DNA of 64,000 nt. It comes from Notolepis coatsorum (taxonomy: Eukaryota; Chordata; Actinopteri; Aulopiformes; Paralepididae). The DNA is taken from contig CAXASK010000014.1 in the NCBI GenBank assembly GCA_963971535.1, forward strand, positions 1,081,805 through 1,145,804. Direction: 5' to 3'. Below, one piece after another: positions 46,501 through 50,925 of the stretch (within the stretch, counting starts at the first letter, position 1; each line of letters begins with the position of its first letter). The notes beneath the pieces were generated by a model. The model searched no databases, was not told the DNA's origin, and saw nothing but the letters and a program-made list of their open reading frames with translations. The translations under genes and the position numbers were made by a program.

Positions 46501-47040
46501 TTAATTTTTTACTATCCTCAAACTAAATCCTCAATTTGAATAAAGTGATTAATCTGATTAAATTAGTATTTCTTTTATTAAATCAACTTTCCAGACCCAG
46601 CCCCAGCCCAACTAAATCAATTAAATCAACTTTCTTTAATGAATATAACTCATCAGTTTTAATACTATAATATTAGTGTAGCCTAATCTTTATCTGCAAC
46701 TGAAGAAAAACCCCATTGGTTTAAACAGAATTAATAGAAAAAACGAAAAAAAAATACTTTTTCTTTTTTAAATAAAATATTCTAATGTTGATTTAGAATT
46801 CGAATGCCAACGTAACGAATGAAGGTTCGAACGTTTGGGCTCAGCCCCTATACCCTACAACACACACGGCCCGGCTGTCCCTGTGTGTTCTAACCAGGAA
46901 GATGACATTAAACCCGCCTCTCTGTCCGCACTCCCCAGATCCAGTTGGAGCGGATTCGACAAGCGGAGTCCTTGGAGCGAATCCAAGTCATCCTCAACGG
47001 CACCAACTTGACCGACATCAGCCAGCTCCCGGAGACATGA
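7702..47040 (+). CDS. rabep1: Rabaptin-5 (RABEP1-like), C-terminal part, 8 visible exons
   Basis: Exons 7702-7818, 8915-9013, 13394-13534, 28809-28998, 41130-41185, 42088-42186, 46018-46134 and 46939-47040 all have AG/GT borders and compatible phases (0 throughout, except phase 1 between exons 4 and 5). Joined, they encode 306 residues and a stop. The product is a continuous coiled coil with rabaptin landmarks: [69 protein letters not shown] and [13 protein letters not shown], ending TDISQLPET. The end fits RABEP1 better than RABEP2 from memory. Rabaptin-5 is a cytosolic effector of Rab5 and Rab4 that binds Rabex-5 and drives early-endosome fusion. The visible part corresponds to the Rabex-5-binding and C-terminal Rab5-binding regions of the roughly 860-residue protein. 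The N-terminal half lies upstream of the window. The introns are loaded with arrays and transposons, and one contains klhl10 in antisense. Confidence 0.93.
7819..8196. other. Intron sequence with CA microsatellite
   Basis: A CA/CATA-rich tract at about 7825-7875 is followed by unremarkable intron sequence with a short cgt run near 7960-7975. I see no gene or recognisable element here. Confidence 0.6.
8197..8883. mobile_element. MITE-like element with agggcactttcaca termini
   Basis: The left end agggcactttcaca and the right end tgtgaaagcaccct are imperfect inverted repeats (agggYRctttcaca). The interior has no transposase. It holds two copies of a motif around cgaaaagggcgctygtctat (8340 and 8458) and CA microsatellites. 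No clear target duplication is visible, so the superfamily is left open. The right end lies about 30 bp from the acceptor of exon 2. Confidence 0.55.
8915..9013 (+). CDS. rabep1: rabep1 visible exon 2
   Basis: This 33-codon exon ([15 protein letters not shown] to [10 protein letters not shown]) corresponds to rabaptin's ISALVLRAQ-to-KRDVQEQM segment. The acceptor is gtgttgcag and the donor gtgagg. Its last 32 bases and the donor are the founding copy of the tandem array that follows. Confidence 0.92.
8982..9662 (+). repeat. 58-bp tandem array containing the exon-2 splice donor
   Basis: The unit runs from ccaggccaagaggaccacac and acaggagcagatg through the donor gtgagg into ggcacggggttaggaccagg. 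GT donors recur every 58 bp at 9014, 9072, 9130 and so on to 9652, which makes 12 in all. The copies are almost identical; one has cacgcagg. Because 58 is not a multiple of three, use of a later donor shifts the frame and meets a stop near 9131. Confidence 0.96.
9688..10027. mobile_element. hAT-like MITE (340 bp)
   Basis: The termini cagtggtgcccaacc and ggttgggcacccctg are inverted repeats of the CAG...CTG hAT type. They are flanked by an imperfect 8-bp duplication (atttacaa / gtctacaa). The interior carries an A-rich run and has no transposase. It is a non-autonomous copy. Confidence 0.8.
10135..11930 (-). mobile_element. Diverged L2-like LINE 3' region carrying a minisatellite
   Basis: The left edge (tttatttatatatagcaccc to gtgcttcac) resembles the 3' end of the L2-like LINE at 15.38 kb. 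After the array, ttgttccaaagctgaggggc near 11690 resembles that LINE's end-of-ORF region. I infer an old reverse-strand LINE fragment whose 3' UTR expanded into the 31-bp array. No frame survives, and the family is uncertain. Confidence 0.4.
10190..11378. repeat. 31-bp minisatellite (about 38 copies)
   Basis: The unit is aaggtgcatcacatgacaca followed by ataattaaaac. Variants include cataac for catgac, gataatt for aataatt, and aacgagg for aacaagg. Blocks of variants recur in the same order (about 10620-10860 and 10860-11160), which indicates larger duplications inside the array. Each unit holds a TAATTA core and a TCACATGA motif. Confidence 0.96.
11379..12446. other. AT-rich intron sequence, no gene seen
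   Basis: Apart from the possible LINE remnant up to about 11930, this holds AT-rich sequence, a poly-C run near 12338-12351 and no convincing reading frame. Several aataaa hexamers occur in A-rich sequence and are not called as signals. Confidence 0.5.
12449..12850 (+). mobile_element. tRNA-derived SINE
   Basis: An RNA polymerase III promoter is visible. A box A-like tggtgtagtgg lies near 12473-12483 and a box B-like gttcgaatc near 12519-12527, with tRNA-like spacing. The tRNA-like head is followed by an unrelated body. The 3' limit is unclear because a LINE 3' end follows directly. Confidence 0.7.
12850..13385 (+). mobile_element. LINE 3' end (C-terminal ORF2 remnant plus 3' UTR)
   Basis: A short frame (12751-13170) contains [19 protein letters not shown], which resembles the extreme C-terminus of CR1/L2/Rex-type LINE proteins. 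It is followed by an AT-rich 3' UTR with aaggaaggggcagggct, also present in reverse near 55730, and an A/T-rich tail. The tail ends within about 10 bp of the exon 3 acceptor. Confidence 0.6.
13394..13534 (+). CDS. rabep1: rabep1 visible exon 3
   Basis: This 47-codon exon, phase 0 on both sides, reads [17 protein letters not shown], then [11 protein letters not shown], and ends MMPNTVP. It matches the rabaptin AVLMQSREQV...NDSLQGK segment. The donor is gtaggg. The acceptor atgttccag has almost no pyrimidine tract because LINE-derived A-rich sequence lies directly upstream. Confidence 0.93.
13800..14735. mobile_element. piggyBac-like non-autonomous element with TTAA target duplication
   Basis: TTAA at 13800-13803 and at 14732-14735 flanks imperfect inverted termini (cacttttgagtgccaac / rc cactttcagtgccagc). 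This is the piggyBac arrangement. Subterminal palindromes acgagaattctcgt and acgagagatctcgt occur at the left end. No transposase frame is present across the 928 bp. Confidence 0.82.
15049..15360. repeat. 50-bp minisatellite, left half
   Basis: The unit is agctcccgggacggtagcta, gttagctagcaccatccagg, catcaacgtg. About six copies, one of them internally shortened, precede the LINE. The same array resumes at 19557. Confidence 0.95.
15643..16599 (-). pseudogene. LINE reverse transcriptase, C-terminal part
   Basis: A 318-codon open frame begins within motif B ([17 protein letters not shown]). It carries the FADD catalytic motif and runs to the usual L2/CR1 C-terminus ([12 protein letters not shown]). 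Upstream sequence in the same frame holds motif A ([12 protein letters not shown]) behind one stop codon, so this is a broken LINE ORF and not a host gene. Confidence 0.85.
17289..17368 (+). other. tRNA-like / SINE head remnant
   Basis: tagctcaattgg fits a tRNA A box, and gagttcgaata about 50 bp on fits a degenerate B box. The cloverleaf is not convincing, and the 3' neighbour is a T-rich run. It is probably a SINE or tRNA pseudogene fragment inside the MITE. Confidence 0.4.
17405..17690. repeat. ggttaaggttagg-type repeats, duplicated block
   Basis: A block of about 125 bp made of ggttaaggttaggcatggtt-like motifs occurs twice (about 17422-17545 and 17559-17690). The second copy has one extra motif. 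It resembles degenerate telomere-like sequence but lacks perfect ttaggg tracts. Confidence 0.8.
19557..19850. repeat. 50-bp minisatellite, right half
   Basis: About six copies of the same 50-bp unit as at 15049-15360 continue after the LINE. One unit has ctcctggg. The phase resumes at accatccagg, so the LINE insertion lost only a few bases of the unit. Confidence 0.95.
20630..21135. mobile_element. Foldback element with ~150-bp arms
   Basis: The left arm (about 20634-20820) includes gtaagtggtgtttttt, agctctacactccgacagcc and catgggtctcccagtccctc. It is repeated in reverse complement at about 20970-21135 with modest divergence. The loop is about 150 bp. There is no coding capacity. It lies immediately downstream of the hAT-like element. 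Confidence 0.75.
21136..22030. other. Intron sequence with dispersed repeat fragments
   Basis: The motif aggcagaatctgtaatgccg at 21141 is shared with elements at 50.9 and 53.6 kb. The segment 21806-21930 recurs at 27000-27160. The segment near 21985-22025 (gtaaagcgctttggataaaa) resembles a common fish SINE/LINE 3' tail. No gene is seen. Confidence 0.6.
21806..21930. repeat. Dispersed repeat copy A (short form)
   Basis: atgagcggattggtcaaatt through gacgttgttagaagtct matches 27000-27160 closely, but it lacks an internal segment of about 45 bp that is present there. Confidence 0.8.
22040..22780. repeat. Homopyrimidine (TCC/TTC)n tract
   Basis: About 740 bp of nearly pure cctcctcttcc-type sequence ends in a pure tcc run (about 22723-22770). 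On the minus strand it is (GGA)n, which overlaps the 3' end of the klhl10 coding exon. It yields long artefact frames (poly-Leu on +, poly-Arg/Lys on -). Such tracts can form triplex DNA. Confidence 0.95.
22694..23080 (-). CDS. klhl10: klhl10 terminal exon with polyglycine tail
   Basis: It starts [18 protein letters not shown] and covers Kelch 5-6 to [20 protein letters not shown]. It then enters at least 16 glycines encoded by the GGA repeat and stops at 22694. The usual KLHL10 tail of about 28 residues after the EYAARR-like motif is not visible. Confidence 0.8.
   Translation of the reverse strand: MGGWGDGNILRSAEAYSPLTDSWSALPNMLTPRWSFGIAVLDDLLFVVGGITDDFTTISKVEHYDQSSNRWTVAEDMKIRHCGLSCCIMHGLPFYMSQYAAPRGGGGGGGGGGGGGGGGAGGLRGAGR
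22694..25423 (-). CDS. klhl10: Kelch-like protein 10 (KLHL10-like), nested antisense in rabep1 intron
   Basis: Five exons (25423-25284, 24816-24330, 24174-23584, 23384-23247, 23080-22694) with GT-AG borders and matching phases encode about 580 residues; human KLHL10 has 608. The N-terminal BTB segment reads [20 protein letters not shown], then [11 protein letters not shown], and LIIEYSYTR. The BACK domain carries ENCVGIWRF. About six Kelch repeats follow ([66 protein letters not shown]). The order and wording match KLHL10, a substrate adaptor for CUL3 ubiquitin ligase that is spermatid-specific in mammals. The start at 25423 gives [13 protein letters not shown], but the same frame is open further upstream, so the start is uncertain. 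Kelch repeat 4 is a few residues short at exon 4. The C-terminus becomes polyglycine where the GGA repeat begins. The introns show it is not a retrocopy. The paralogue was not determined. Confidence 0.9.
23247..23384 (-). CDS. klhl10: klhl10 exon 4 (Kelch 4)
   Basis: 46 codons, [17 protein letters not shown] to YGGQVYA. Compared with the mammalian protein it lacks about five residues after CGG. The acceptor is ttattacag and the donor gtaggt. Confidence 0.9.
23584..24174 (-). CDS. klhl10: klhl10 exon 3 (end of BACK, Kelch 1-3)
   Basis: 197 codons from [15 protein letters not shown] to AAALQGK. It includes [19 protein letters not shown] and the [11 protein letters not shown] and [10 protein letters not shown] signatures typical of KLHL10. 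Confidence 0.92.
24330..24816 (-). CDS. klhl10: klhl10 exon 2 (BTB end and BACK)
   Basis: 487 bp. It completes the Arg codon, continues [18 protein letters not shown], and carries the end of the BTB domain and the BACK domain through HIPLLLPK. The acceptor is cccacag and the donor gtgact. Confidence 0.9.
24890..25190. repeat. 29-bp-type minisatellite in klhl10 intron 1
   Basis: About ten imperfect copies of agtagaagtacagtatagta plus tctgtttac occur between klhl10 exons 1 and 2. Confidence 0.9.
25192..25278. repeat. Short tandem repeat ctgaaccaagctaa
   Basis: About six copies of a 14-bp motif lie directly beside the exon-1 donor of klhl10. Confidence 0.85.
25284..25423 (-). CDS. klhl10: klhl10 exon 1 (BTB start)
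   Basis: Starting at the chosen ATG, 46 codons plus two bases end in DYF-R at a gtaag donor. [20 protein letters not shown] is the BTB core. The upstream in-frame sequence ([10 protein letters not shown]) is not conserved in type and is treated as 5' UTR. Confidence 0.8.
25575..25846. repeat. 45-bp minisatellite upstream of klhl10
   Basis: About six copies of aatgttctagaatgtttgat plus tatgacatcatactgtgaca tcaca lie 150-420 bp upstream of the chosen klhl10 start. The palindromes ttctagaa and tgacatca recur in each copy. Confidence 0.92.
25847..26070. mobile_element. hAT-like element end (cagtgatgggaataacgg)
   Basis: cagtgatgggaataacggca followed by repeated aacggcgtta motifs is typical of a common fish hAT-like terminus. 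The partner terminus is not visible downstream, so this is a one-ended fragment whose right limit is uncertain. Confidence 0.55.
26490..26645 (+). mobile_element. L2-type LINE 3' UTR fragment (copy 1)
   Basis: atgaattgaaaatgggggac through cattctgcaatctgtt is shared, in reverse complement, with 51085-51240 and 55530-55668. Those copies end in gattgattg- or aatgaatg-type tails, as L2/CR1 elements do. Confidence 0.75.
27000..27160. repeat. Dispersed repeat copy B (long form)
   Basis: This matches 21806-21930 but includes an extra internal segment (ggtttacttgaatttgcatt and on). The parent element is unidentified. Confidence 0.8.
27810..28662. mobile_element. hAT-like element (853 bp)
   Basis: The termini taggggtgtaacggtac and gtaccgttgcacccc(ta) are inverted repeats, with repeated ggtacg/cgtaccgaac motifs just inside. 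The 8-bp flanks gtcgacac (27802-27809) and gtggacgc (28663-28670) match at six of eight positions. The interior has CA repeats and no transposase. Confidence 0.82.
28809..28998 (+). CDS. rabep1: rabep1 visible exon 4 (shortest form)
   Basis: 63 codons plus one base: [20 protein letters not shown], then [20 protein letters not shown], then [21 protein letters not shown]. The match to rabaptin ([19 protein letters not shown]) is strong. The exon ends gagatag before gtgag, leaving phase 1, which fits exon 5 exactly (G+CG = Ala). The downstream 57-bp copies carry the same donor. Confidence 0.94.
28942..29346 (+). repeat. rabep1: 57-bp in-frame tandem repeat of the exon-4 end and its donor
   Basis: The unit gtgagaacctggaggacacc, ctgcagctggagatagaggg, ctgcaaggaggagatag repeats so that donors recur at 28999, 29056, 29113, 29170, 29227, 29284 and 29341. 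The 57-bp length keeps the frame. Read through, each copy adds the 19 residues [19 protein letters not shown] (GENLEGT in two copies). The last copy has gagatcg before the GT, still phase 1. Exon 4 could therefore end at any of seven donors without a frameshift. Confidence 0.95.
29341..29610 (+). repeat. 83-bp second-tier repeat containing the same donor
   Basis: Three steps of 83 bp (GT at 29341, 29424, 29507, 29590) carry the last 29 bp of the exon-type sequence plus donor and an added segment (acttggtcacgtagagcgcc and on). The added segment brings an in-frame stop. The last copy is split by a hAT-like insertion at 29611. Confidence 0.93.
29611..30002. mobile_element. hAT-like MITE with perfect 8-bp duplication
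   Basis: caggggttcccaaact and ctttgggaacccctg are inverted termini. The target duplication atgtagag (29603-29610 / 30003-30010) is perfect. The interior carries an AT microsatellite (about 29707-29743) and a poly-C run (about 29954-29974). It is inserted in the fourth 83-bp unit and looks young. Confidence 0.93.
30011..30750. other. Intron sequence, nothing recognised
   Basis: After the remainder of the 83-bp unit, this is AT-rich sequence with A-rich and TC-rich patches. The 90-codon frame at 30244-30516 shows no familiar motif and no splice logic with rabep1. I call no gene. Confidence 0.5.
30755..39245. repeat. Giant 45-bp minisatellite (about 185 copies)
   Basis: The unit is agaggcacctcacttaaaag, agtactgtcgtggtaaagac, ttttc. 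Length variants occur at one spot (cctcac, cctctcac, cctcccac, cccctcac, cctcacac), with rare gggaaag or agagag changes. Runs of pure 45-bp units give repeating frames on the minus strand ([15 protein letters not shown] per unit), which stop wherever a 47-bp unit occurs. These frames are not genes. The variant order recurs at long distance (see findings). The array fills most of the intron between exons 4 and 5. Confidence 0.97.
39246..40330. other. Intron sequence with a hAT-like end
   Basis: It holds degraded array edge, a hAT-like right end (to 39712) and otherwise unremarkable AT-rich DNA. No gene is seen. Confidence 0.5.
39430..39712. mobile_element. hAT-like element, right end only
   Basis: cgattaatcgatgcatcgtt acacccc(ta) is the reverse of the taggggtgtaacgatgcatc type of fish hAT terminus. 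The left part near 39450 (cgattcgattaattaatc) may be its degraded partner. No target duplication is seen. Confidence 0.55.
40335..40450. repeat. Tandem direct repeats around a piggyBac target
   Basis: gtagacattagactcttaag plus tatcttattatactctgttt ga is present in two to three copies (40342 on, 40387 on and, split by the element, 40432/41045). The first copy keeps the uninterrupted ttaa site. Confidence 0.88.
40446..41048. mobile_element. piggyBac-like non-autonomous element with TTAA flanks
   Basis: TTAA at 40446-40449 and 41045-41048 flanks inverted termini ccctttatctgcca / rc ccctttaatcgccaatg. The interior (595 bp) has no transposase. A neighbouring repeat unit preserves the empty site, which confirms the boundaries. 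Confidence 0.88.
41130..41185 (+). CDS. rabep1: rabep1 visible exon 5
   Basis: 56 bp. It completes the phase-1 codon and reads (A)[18 protein letters not shown], matching rabaptin ASISSLKAELERIKVEKGQ. The acceptor is cttgtctctgcag and the donor gtatag. Confidence 0.94.
41186..41379. other. Short intron stretch, nothing recognised
   Basis: Unique-looking intron sequence between exon 5 and the palindromic MITE. Confidence 0.5.
41380..42020. mobile_element. Palindromic fish MITE with long inverted arms
   Basis: The left arm (taaaagaaaacgccaacatt, ttgggacattagctcacagt and on to cggccggttagcc-like sequence) is mirrored by the right arm ending gtcggcgtgttcctttaa. The centre lies near 41558. This terminal and arm pattern belongs to a very common teleost MITE. 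The right arm is interrupted by a small hAT-like element. It ends about 70 bp before exon 6. Confidence 0.85.
41677..41948. mobile_element. hAT-like MITE nested in the palindromic MITE
   Basis: The termini tagggatgggca and ttttcccct(a) are short, imperfect inverted repeats. The 8-bp target duplication gtatctat (41669-41676 / 41949-41956) is perfect. Removing it restores the host arm sequence. It is 272 bp, AT-rich and non-coding. Confidence 0.85.
42088..42186 (+). CDS. rabep1: rabep1 visible exon 6
   Basis: 33 codons, [20 protein letters not shown] to LTTTK, in phase 0, correspond to rabaptin LESTLREKSQQLESLQ...AAK. The acceptor is tctgtgcag and the donor gtcaga. Confidence 0.93.
42305..43318. 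repeat. 35-bp minisatellite (29 copies) with a two-state site
   Basis: The unit is accaggcccaaatgacactc plus tgtggagcaaactga. Nearly the only variation is atgac versus attac, plus gccaac in two units. The frame on the minus strand ([20 protein letters not shown]) is a period artefact. Confidence 0.97.
43319..43525. other. AT-microsatellite region
   Basis: It contains ta/at runs at about 43420-43440 and 43500-43530. No gene. Confidence 0.7.
43526..43990 (-). mobile_element. L1/Tx1-type LINE fragment (ORF2 C-terminal region)
   Basis: Minus-strand frames contain [20 protein letters not shown] and [20 protein letters not shown]. This resembles the C-terminal zinc-ribbon region of fish L1/Tx1 ORF2 (a LIQYKVLHR...CxxC pattern). 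The frame changes near 43796. Both ends are missing, and the 3' side is cut by an AT repeat. It is a dead fragment. Confidence 0.7.
43991..44400. other. Intron sequence, nothing recognised
   Basis: Ordinary AT-rich sequence with a short tta microsatellite near 44245. No gene or clear element. Confidence 0.5.
44402..45838. repeat. 56/60-bp minisatellite (about 24 copies)
   Basis: The unit is agagaatgacagcatgttgt, ctagtgttagtccttgtatc, tagagctcagtcaact. A 60-bp form reads tcagtcagtc. The two lengths alternate irregularly. A LINE fragment is embedded in the first copies. Confidence 0.96.
44406..44482. mobile_element. L2-like LINE fragment embedded in a minisatellite unit
   Basis: aggctgttccacaatctagg to gagcctggttctgggcacca matches 15736-15811 of the L2-like LINE with only a few differences. 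It replaces the normal continuation of one 56-bp unit. Confidence 0.88.
45969..46003. repeat. (TG)n microsatellite before exon 7
   Basis: tgtg/cgtg repeats lie where the pyrimidine tract of the exon 7 acceptor would be. The acceptor itself is ccatggttacag. Confidence 0.9.
46018..46134 (+). CDS. rabep1: rabep1 visible exon 7
   Basis: 39 codons, [20 protein letters not shown], then [19 protein letters not shown], nearly identical to rabaptin. Together with exon 8 it forms the 72-residue C-terminal Rab5-binding segment known for rabaptin-5. Confidence 0.96.
46120..46345 (+). repeat. ~51-bp tandem repeat containing the exon-7 donor
   Basis: The unit aaaccctctacag with the donor gtgaga, then catgatgttaccatggttac cacggtgttatt, places donors at 46135, 46186, 46237, 46286 and 46332. 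The first two steps are exactly 51 bp and keep the frame. Later steps are 49 and 46 bp. A stop follows at about 46297 if translated through. Confidence 0.93.
46379..46850. mobile_element. hAT-like MITE with perfect 8-bp duplication (472 bp)
   Basis: The termini taaggctgtccccgaac and gggctcagccccta are imperfect inverted repeats, with gttcgaac motifs inside both ends. The duplication taccctac (46371-46378 / 46851-46858) is perfect. The interior is AT-rich and non-coding. Confidence 0.85.
46939..47040 (+). CDS. rabep1: rabep1 last coding exon
   Basis: 33 codons and a stop: [20 protein letters not shown], then [13 protein letters not shown]. This is the diagnostic rabaptin-5 C-terminus. The acceptor is cgcactccccag. 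Confidence 0.97.
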   Translation: MQLERIRQAESLERIQVILNGTNLTDISQLPET

Positions 47041-47295
47041 TGCCGGCGTTGGCTGAAGACCTGCAGCTCATACCTCCCTCCCCGCTACATCACTGGGCCC
47101 CCAAACGTATTCTGACCCCCCCCCCCCCCCCCCCCCCCCCGGGAGCGCGTGGGAGGGGTGCAGGACCGGGTCGACTGGAGGAGGCGCGGAGCGAAAGGCC
47201 TTTTCTTCTGTACATTAGGACTCTGCTGCAAGGCACTGTGGGTAGAGGAACGAGGAACACTACTAATAAAAGAGTTGTAAATAACGCCGTGGTCG
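47041..47295 (+). other. rabep1: rabep1 3' UTR
   Basis: It runs from the stop codon to shortly after the poly(A) signal. It contains a poly-C run at about 47119-47140. The open frame through it (46902-47315) is an artefact. Confidence 0.7.
47265..47270 (+). terminator. rabep1: Poly(A) signal aataaa
   Basis: aataaa (in actaataaaagagttg) lies 225 bp after the rabep1 stop, followed by a gt-rich stretch (gtggtcgtgttg). It is the likely end of the transcript. Confidence 0.7.
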
Positions 47296-47579
47296 TGTTG
47301 CGGCAGAGGGAGTAGAAGAACTGAGTAGAACTCCCTCTTCCTGTGTGTCCAACCCCCCCCCCCCCCCCCCTCCCCTCCTCATTTCTACTGTAGATAACGA
47401 CTTGTCTGTTTTAGCTCAACCAAAAAAAGAGAGAAAAAAAAGTTTGTCGTCTTCTGAAAAGCACTTTTCCCGCCTTCAGCTTGTCTTTCAGGGTAAATGG
47501 AAAACGACCGACTCTTATCTGATTCTGCCACGTTTTTGTTTGGTTTTGTTTGTTTGTTGTTGAACATGGCGTTGGTTGC
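47296..47579. other. Intergenic, poly-C run
   Basis: A C run (about 47352-47370) and A-rich sequence. No gene seen. Confidence 0.6.
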
Positions 47580-48178
47580 TCAGTTTCACTCCTTCAGTTT
47601 CACTCTTTCTGCTTCACTCTTTCTGCTTCACTCTTTCTGCTTCACTCCTTCAGTTTCACTTGTTCTGCTTCACTTTTTCGGCTTCACTCTTTTGGCTTCA
47701 CTCTTTCTGTTTCACTCCTGCTTCACTCCTTCTGTTTCACTCCTGCTTCACTCCTTCTGTTTCACTCTTTCTGTTTCACTCTTTCGGCTTCACGCTTTCG
47801 GCTTCACTCTTTCTGTTTCACTCCTTCTGTTTCACTCTTTCTGTTTCACTCTTTCTGTTTCACTCTTTCTGTTTCACTCTTTCGGCTTCACTCTTTCGGC
47901 TTCACTCTTTCTGTTTCACTCCTTCTGTTTCACTCTTTCTGTTTCACTCTTTCTGTTTCACTCTTTCTGTTTCACTCTTTCGGTTTCACTCCTTCTGTTT
48001 CACTCCTTCTGTTTCACTCCTTCGGCTTCACTCTTTCGGCTTCACTCTTTCTGTTTCACTCTTTCTGTTTCACTCTTTCTGCTTCGCTTTTTCGGATTCA
48101 CTCCTTCTGTTTCACTCCGTTTCACTCTTTCTGCTTCACTCCTTCAGTTTTGACTCCTTCTGTTTTGACTCTGCTTCA
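47580..48178. repeat. 14-bp pyrimidine-rich minisatellite
   Basis: About 42 copies of tttcactctttctg occur, with c/t and t/g variants (cttcggc, ccttctg). Three overlapping + frames of more than 200 codons (FHSFCFTLSVSLF type) come only from the period. Confidence 0.96.
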
Positions 48179-50215
48179 CCCCCCCCCCGAGTGAGACCCA
48201 CGGCAGACCCATATGAAGGAAGGATTTGTAGATAACTCCCCAGGGGAAATGAAAGTGGAGCGTAACGCATCGCGAGCAACAACCTCACAATACCCTCAAC
48301 GCCCTTCAGCACCCTTCATCACCCCTCAGCACCCTTCATCACCCCTCAGCACCTGGTCTTCAAAAACAACAAAAAGAGGAAGAACCAACAAATAGTTATT
48401 ATGTTATAAAATAGTATTTTTCTTTCAGTTTCATACATTTCACGACTAACTCACTGAAACATACTAAAGATACTGTCGGTATCTGAACCCAGAAGGTCTT
48501 GCTGGAAATAGTTTTTTTGCGCATCAGCTTCTGGGGGCAGCGTGTGGACTGTGCACGGAACGGAGAGGTTTCCTGTAATGCTGCAGAGATTATCACTGGT
48601 AGGAGTTCGGCATCTTTAAAACACTACTCTCGCCGTTACCGGGGGGAAAACGTTCGGATCTGTGACGTCTGATAATAGTTTTTGATTTAAAAAGAAAATG
48701 TGTTTGTGATCCACAAGAGTTTCTGGGCGGTTCGTTGTTTCCAGTATGACCCTGAACATGTGACCCGTCCAAATCAAACCAGGTCTTCAAAAATGTCATG
48801 AAATTGAAACGCTTCCTCTGCACAGCTTTTTAGATTAGCTTGTCATTTATACACGACTGTGAGTAAAGTTAGGGGAGTACAGTGCTGTATTGCCTCTAGG
48901 GGGCAGTGGTAGAGGACAGTTAACGGTGCTGTATTGCCTCTAGGGGGCAGCAGTGGTAGAGTACAGTTAACGGTGTCATTAGTACACGTGTCCAGCAGGG
49001 CAGTAGACGACGGCGAATGGGATATCATTGTTTCTGAACGAGAGACGGCGGTAAAACTCTGCTACAATAATCACGGCAATTCCAGAATGTGCCGGTAAAG
49101 TGTTTAATGTTTTTTTAATGTCTGCCGTCCTCCGCCAAGGATTTTCAAATCGGACGTCCTGTCAAAACGCGCCCCTTTCATTTTCCGTGTACAATAATGT
49201 AATTTGCAGGGATAGTTTTATTATCACCAATACATTTCCCATCATTTTTAATTTGGAAGATACAATGCAAACTAGACTCAATAGAACATCACCCACCCCC
49301 CCCCCTCCCCCAGTCGGACCGATACTAACCTGTGTGGTGTTTATAAATCACCAGTCTGAACCCAGCTTTAGATTGCCCTAGGGTGGAGCAGTACACCACA
49401 CATATTGACCCGTTTAAGGCCCGTTTGATGGGCCTTTCTCTGGTCCGGATGCACATGGCTTTCTTGAGGAAACATCTGGTTGAAGAGCCTAAAAGCTGAA
49501 AGTGAAACCACTGCTGCTTTCCCCCCTGCCTGGTGAAATGTAGACTGATAGGTTGATACACTAACTAATAACTAGTGTAACTAATGTTGTTTTTCCAACC
49601 GTGATGTTAAGAGTCTTCAGAACACATTTGTAATACCTGAAGAAGAAGGTTGGTCAGAACACGTTTATAATATCTGAAGAAGAAGGTTGGTCAGAACACA
49701 TTCATAATACCTGTAGAAGAAGGTTGGTCAGAACACGTTTATAATATCTGAAGAAGAAGGTTGGTCAGAACACATTCATAATATCTGATGAAGTCTTGTG
49801 GCACATTCATAAATACCAGGATTCTTCTGTTAGTTTTCATCTTGTGTTGTTAAAACTGGTGGTATCTGTTTCCTAGCTGTGGAGCAGTGTGTTTGAATCC
49901 ATCTGCTCTATAGACTCCTTTAAACTCTTAACACCAAGTATTGCAGTTTAGCTTTTTTATCTAAAGCGTTTGTAAGCTGTTGGCAGTGAAGATCTTTTGT
50001 GGATTTAAGTGTGTGGGTTAATTCTGTGGTTGAGTGGTTGGTTGGGTGGGTTGGTGGGATGTTGGCTGGATGGTTGGGTGGTTTGGCGTGAATAATAATT
50101 TTTAACCATTTTAAAACAATAATCCACATTGGCAAAGAGTTCTTTATCACTGTGCTGTGTATCCTGTTTCCAAATAAGAGTAAACATCAACCATATGACT
50201 CCCAGAGGCGTTTCT
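48179..50215. other. Intergenic sequence with small repeats
   Basis: Two copies of gtgctgtattgcctctaggg ggcag lie near 48881 and 48927. Five copies of a 37-bp unit lie at 49605-49795. A C-rich run occurs near 49295. I see no exon, RNA gene or element ends. Confidence 0.5.
49605..49795. repeat. 37-bp tandem repeat (about 5 copies)
   Basis: The unit is agaacacatttataatatct plus gaagaagaaggttggtc with scattered changes. Confidence 0.88.
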
Positions 50216-50460
50216 CTCACCAGACCGTTCTTAGCCAGGGTCTATAAGCCAGGCTTTAAGACCGTTCTTAGCCAGGGTCTATAAGCCAGGCTTTAAGACC
50301 GTTCTTAGCCAGGGTCTATAAGCCAGGCTTTAAGACCGTTCTTAGCCAGGGTCTATAAGCCAGGCTTTAAGACCGTTCTTAGCCAGGGTCTATAAGCCAG
50401 GCTTTAAGACCGTTCTTAGCCAGGGTCTATAAGCCAGGCTTTAAGACTGTTTATTAGCCA
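50216..50460. repeat. 37-bp tandem repeat (6-7 copies)
   Basis: Near-identical copies of accgttcttagccagggtct plus ataagccaggctttaag. The homogeneity suggests recent amplification. Confidence 0.93.
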
Positions 50461-50925
50461 GGGTATACAATTTAGATAATTTTTTTACATTTACAGTTTT
50501 TGTCAGAAAAGAGATATTGAACATACAAATGATCAGCTAGTCCTTATTGCAATTCCATATACTCTATTTAAACATGTTAAATAGGCACCTAAAAGTATAG
50601 ATAGTATTATCAGGATGTCAAGTAGGCGCACATAAAGGACCTTGGGGCCACAAACGCAACACTGAACTCCCACTCGTTGATCCGCTATTTCCAATATTAC
50701 CAACTATTTAGTTATCCATCAATTTCATGAAATCGTACGTAAGGATCTTCTTTTACCCAGCTTTAGATATCATGGGTCCACTCCCTGAGGTGTTCCAGCG
50801 TTTGGGATAAGGACCGTGTAGACTGGGACCAGGCACAGTTACATGCAACAGGCATGTAGTCTGATGGTTCAGTCTAGTCGTGGTTTCACACAACTGTTGT
50901 GGAATATCATACTGAGTGGACATTT

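Noticed and set aside
46902-47315. 137-codon frame ending in poly-Pro
   Set aside because: It overlaps the last rabep1 exon out of phase and reads the poly-C run of the 3' UTR.
47497-48235. Hydrophobic-looking frames rich in Phe/Ser/Leu
   Set aside because: They come from a 14-bp pyrimidine repeat; three frames are equally open.
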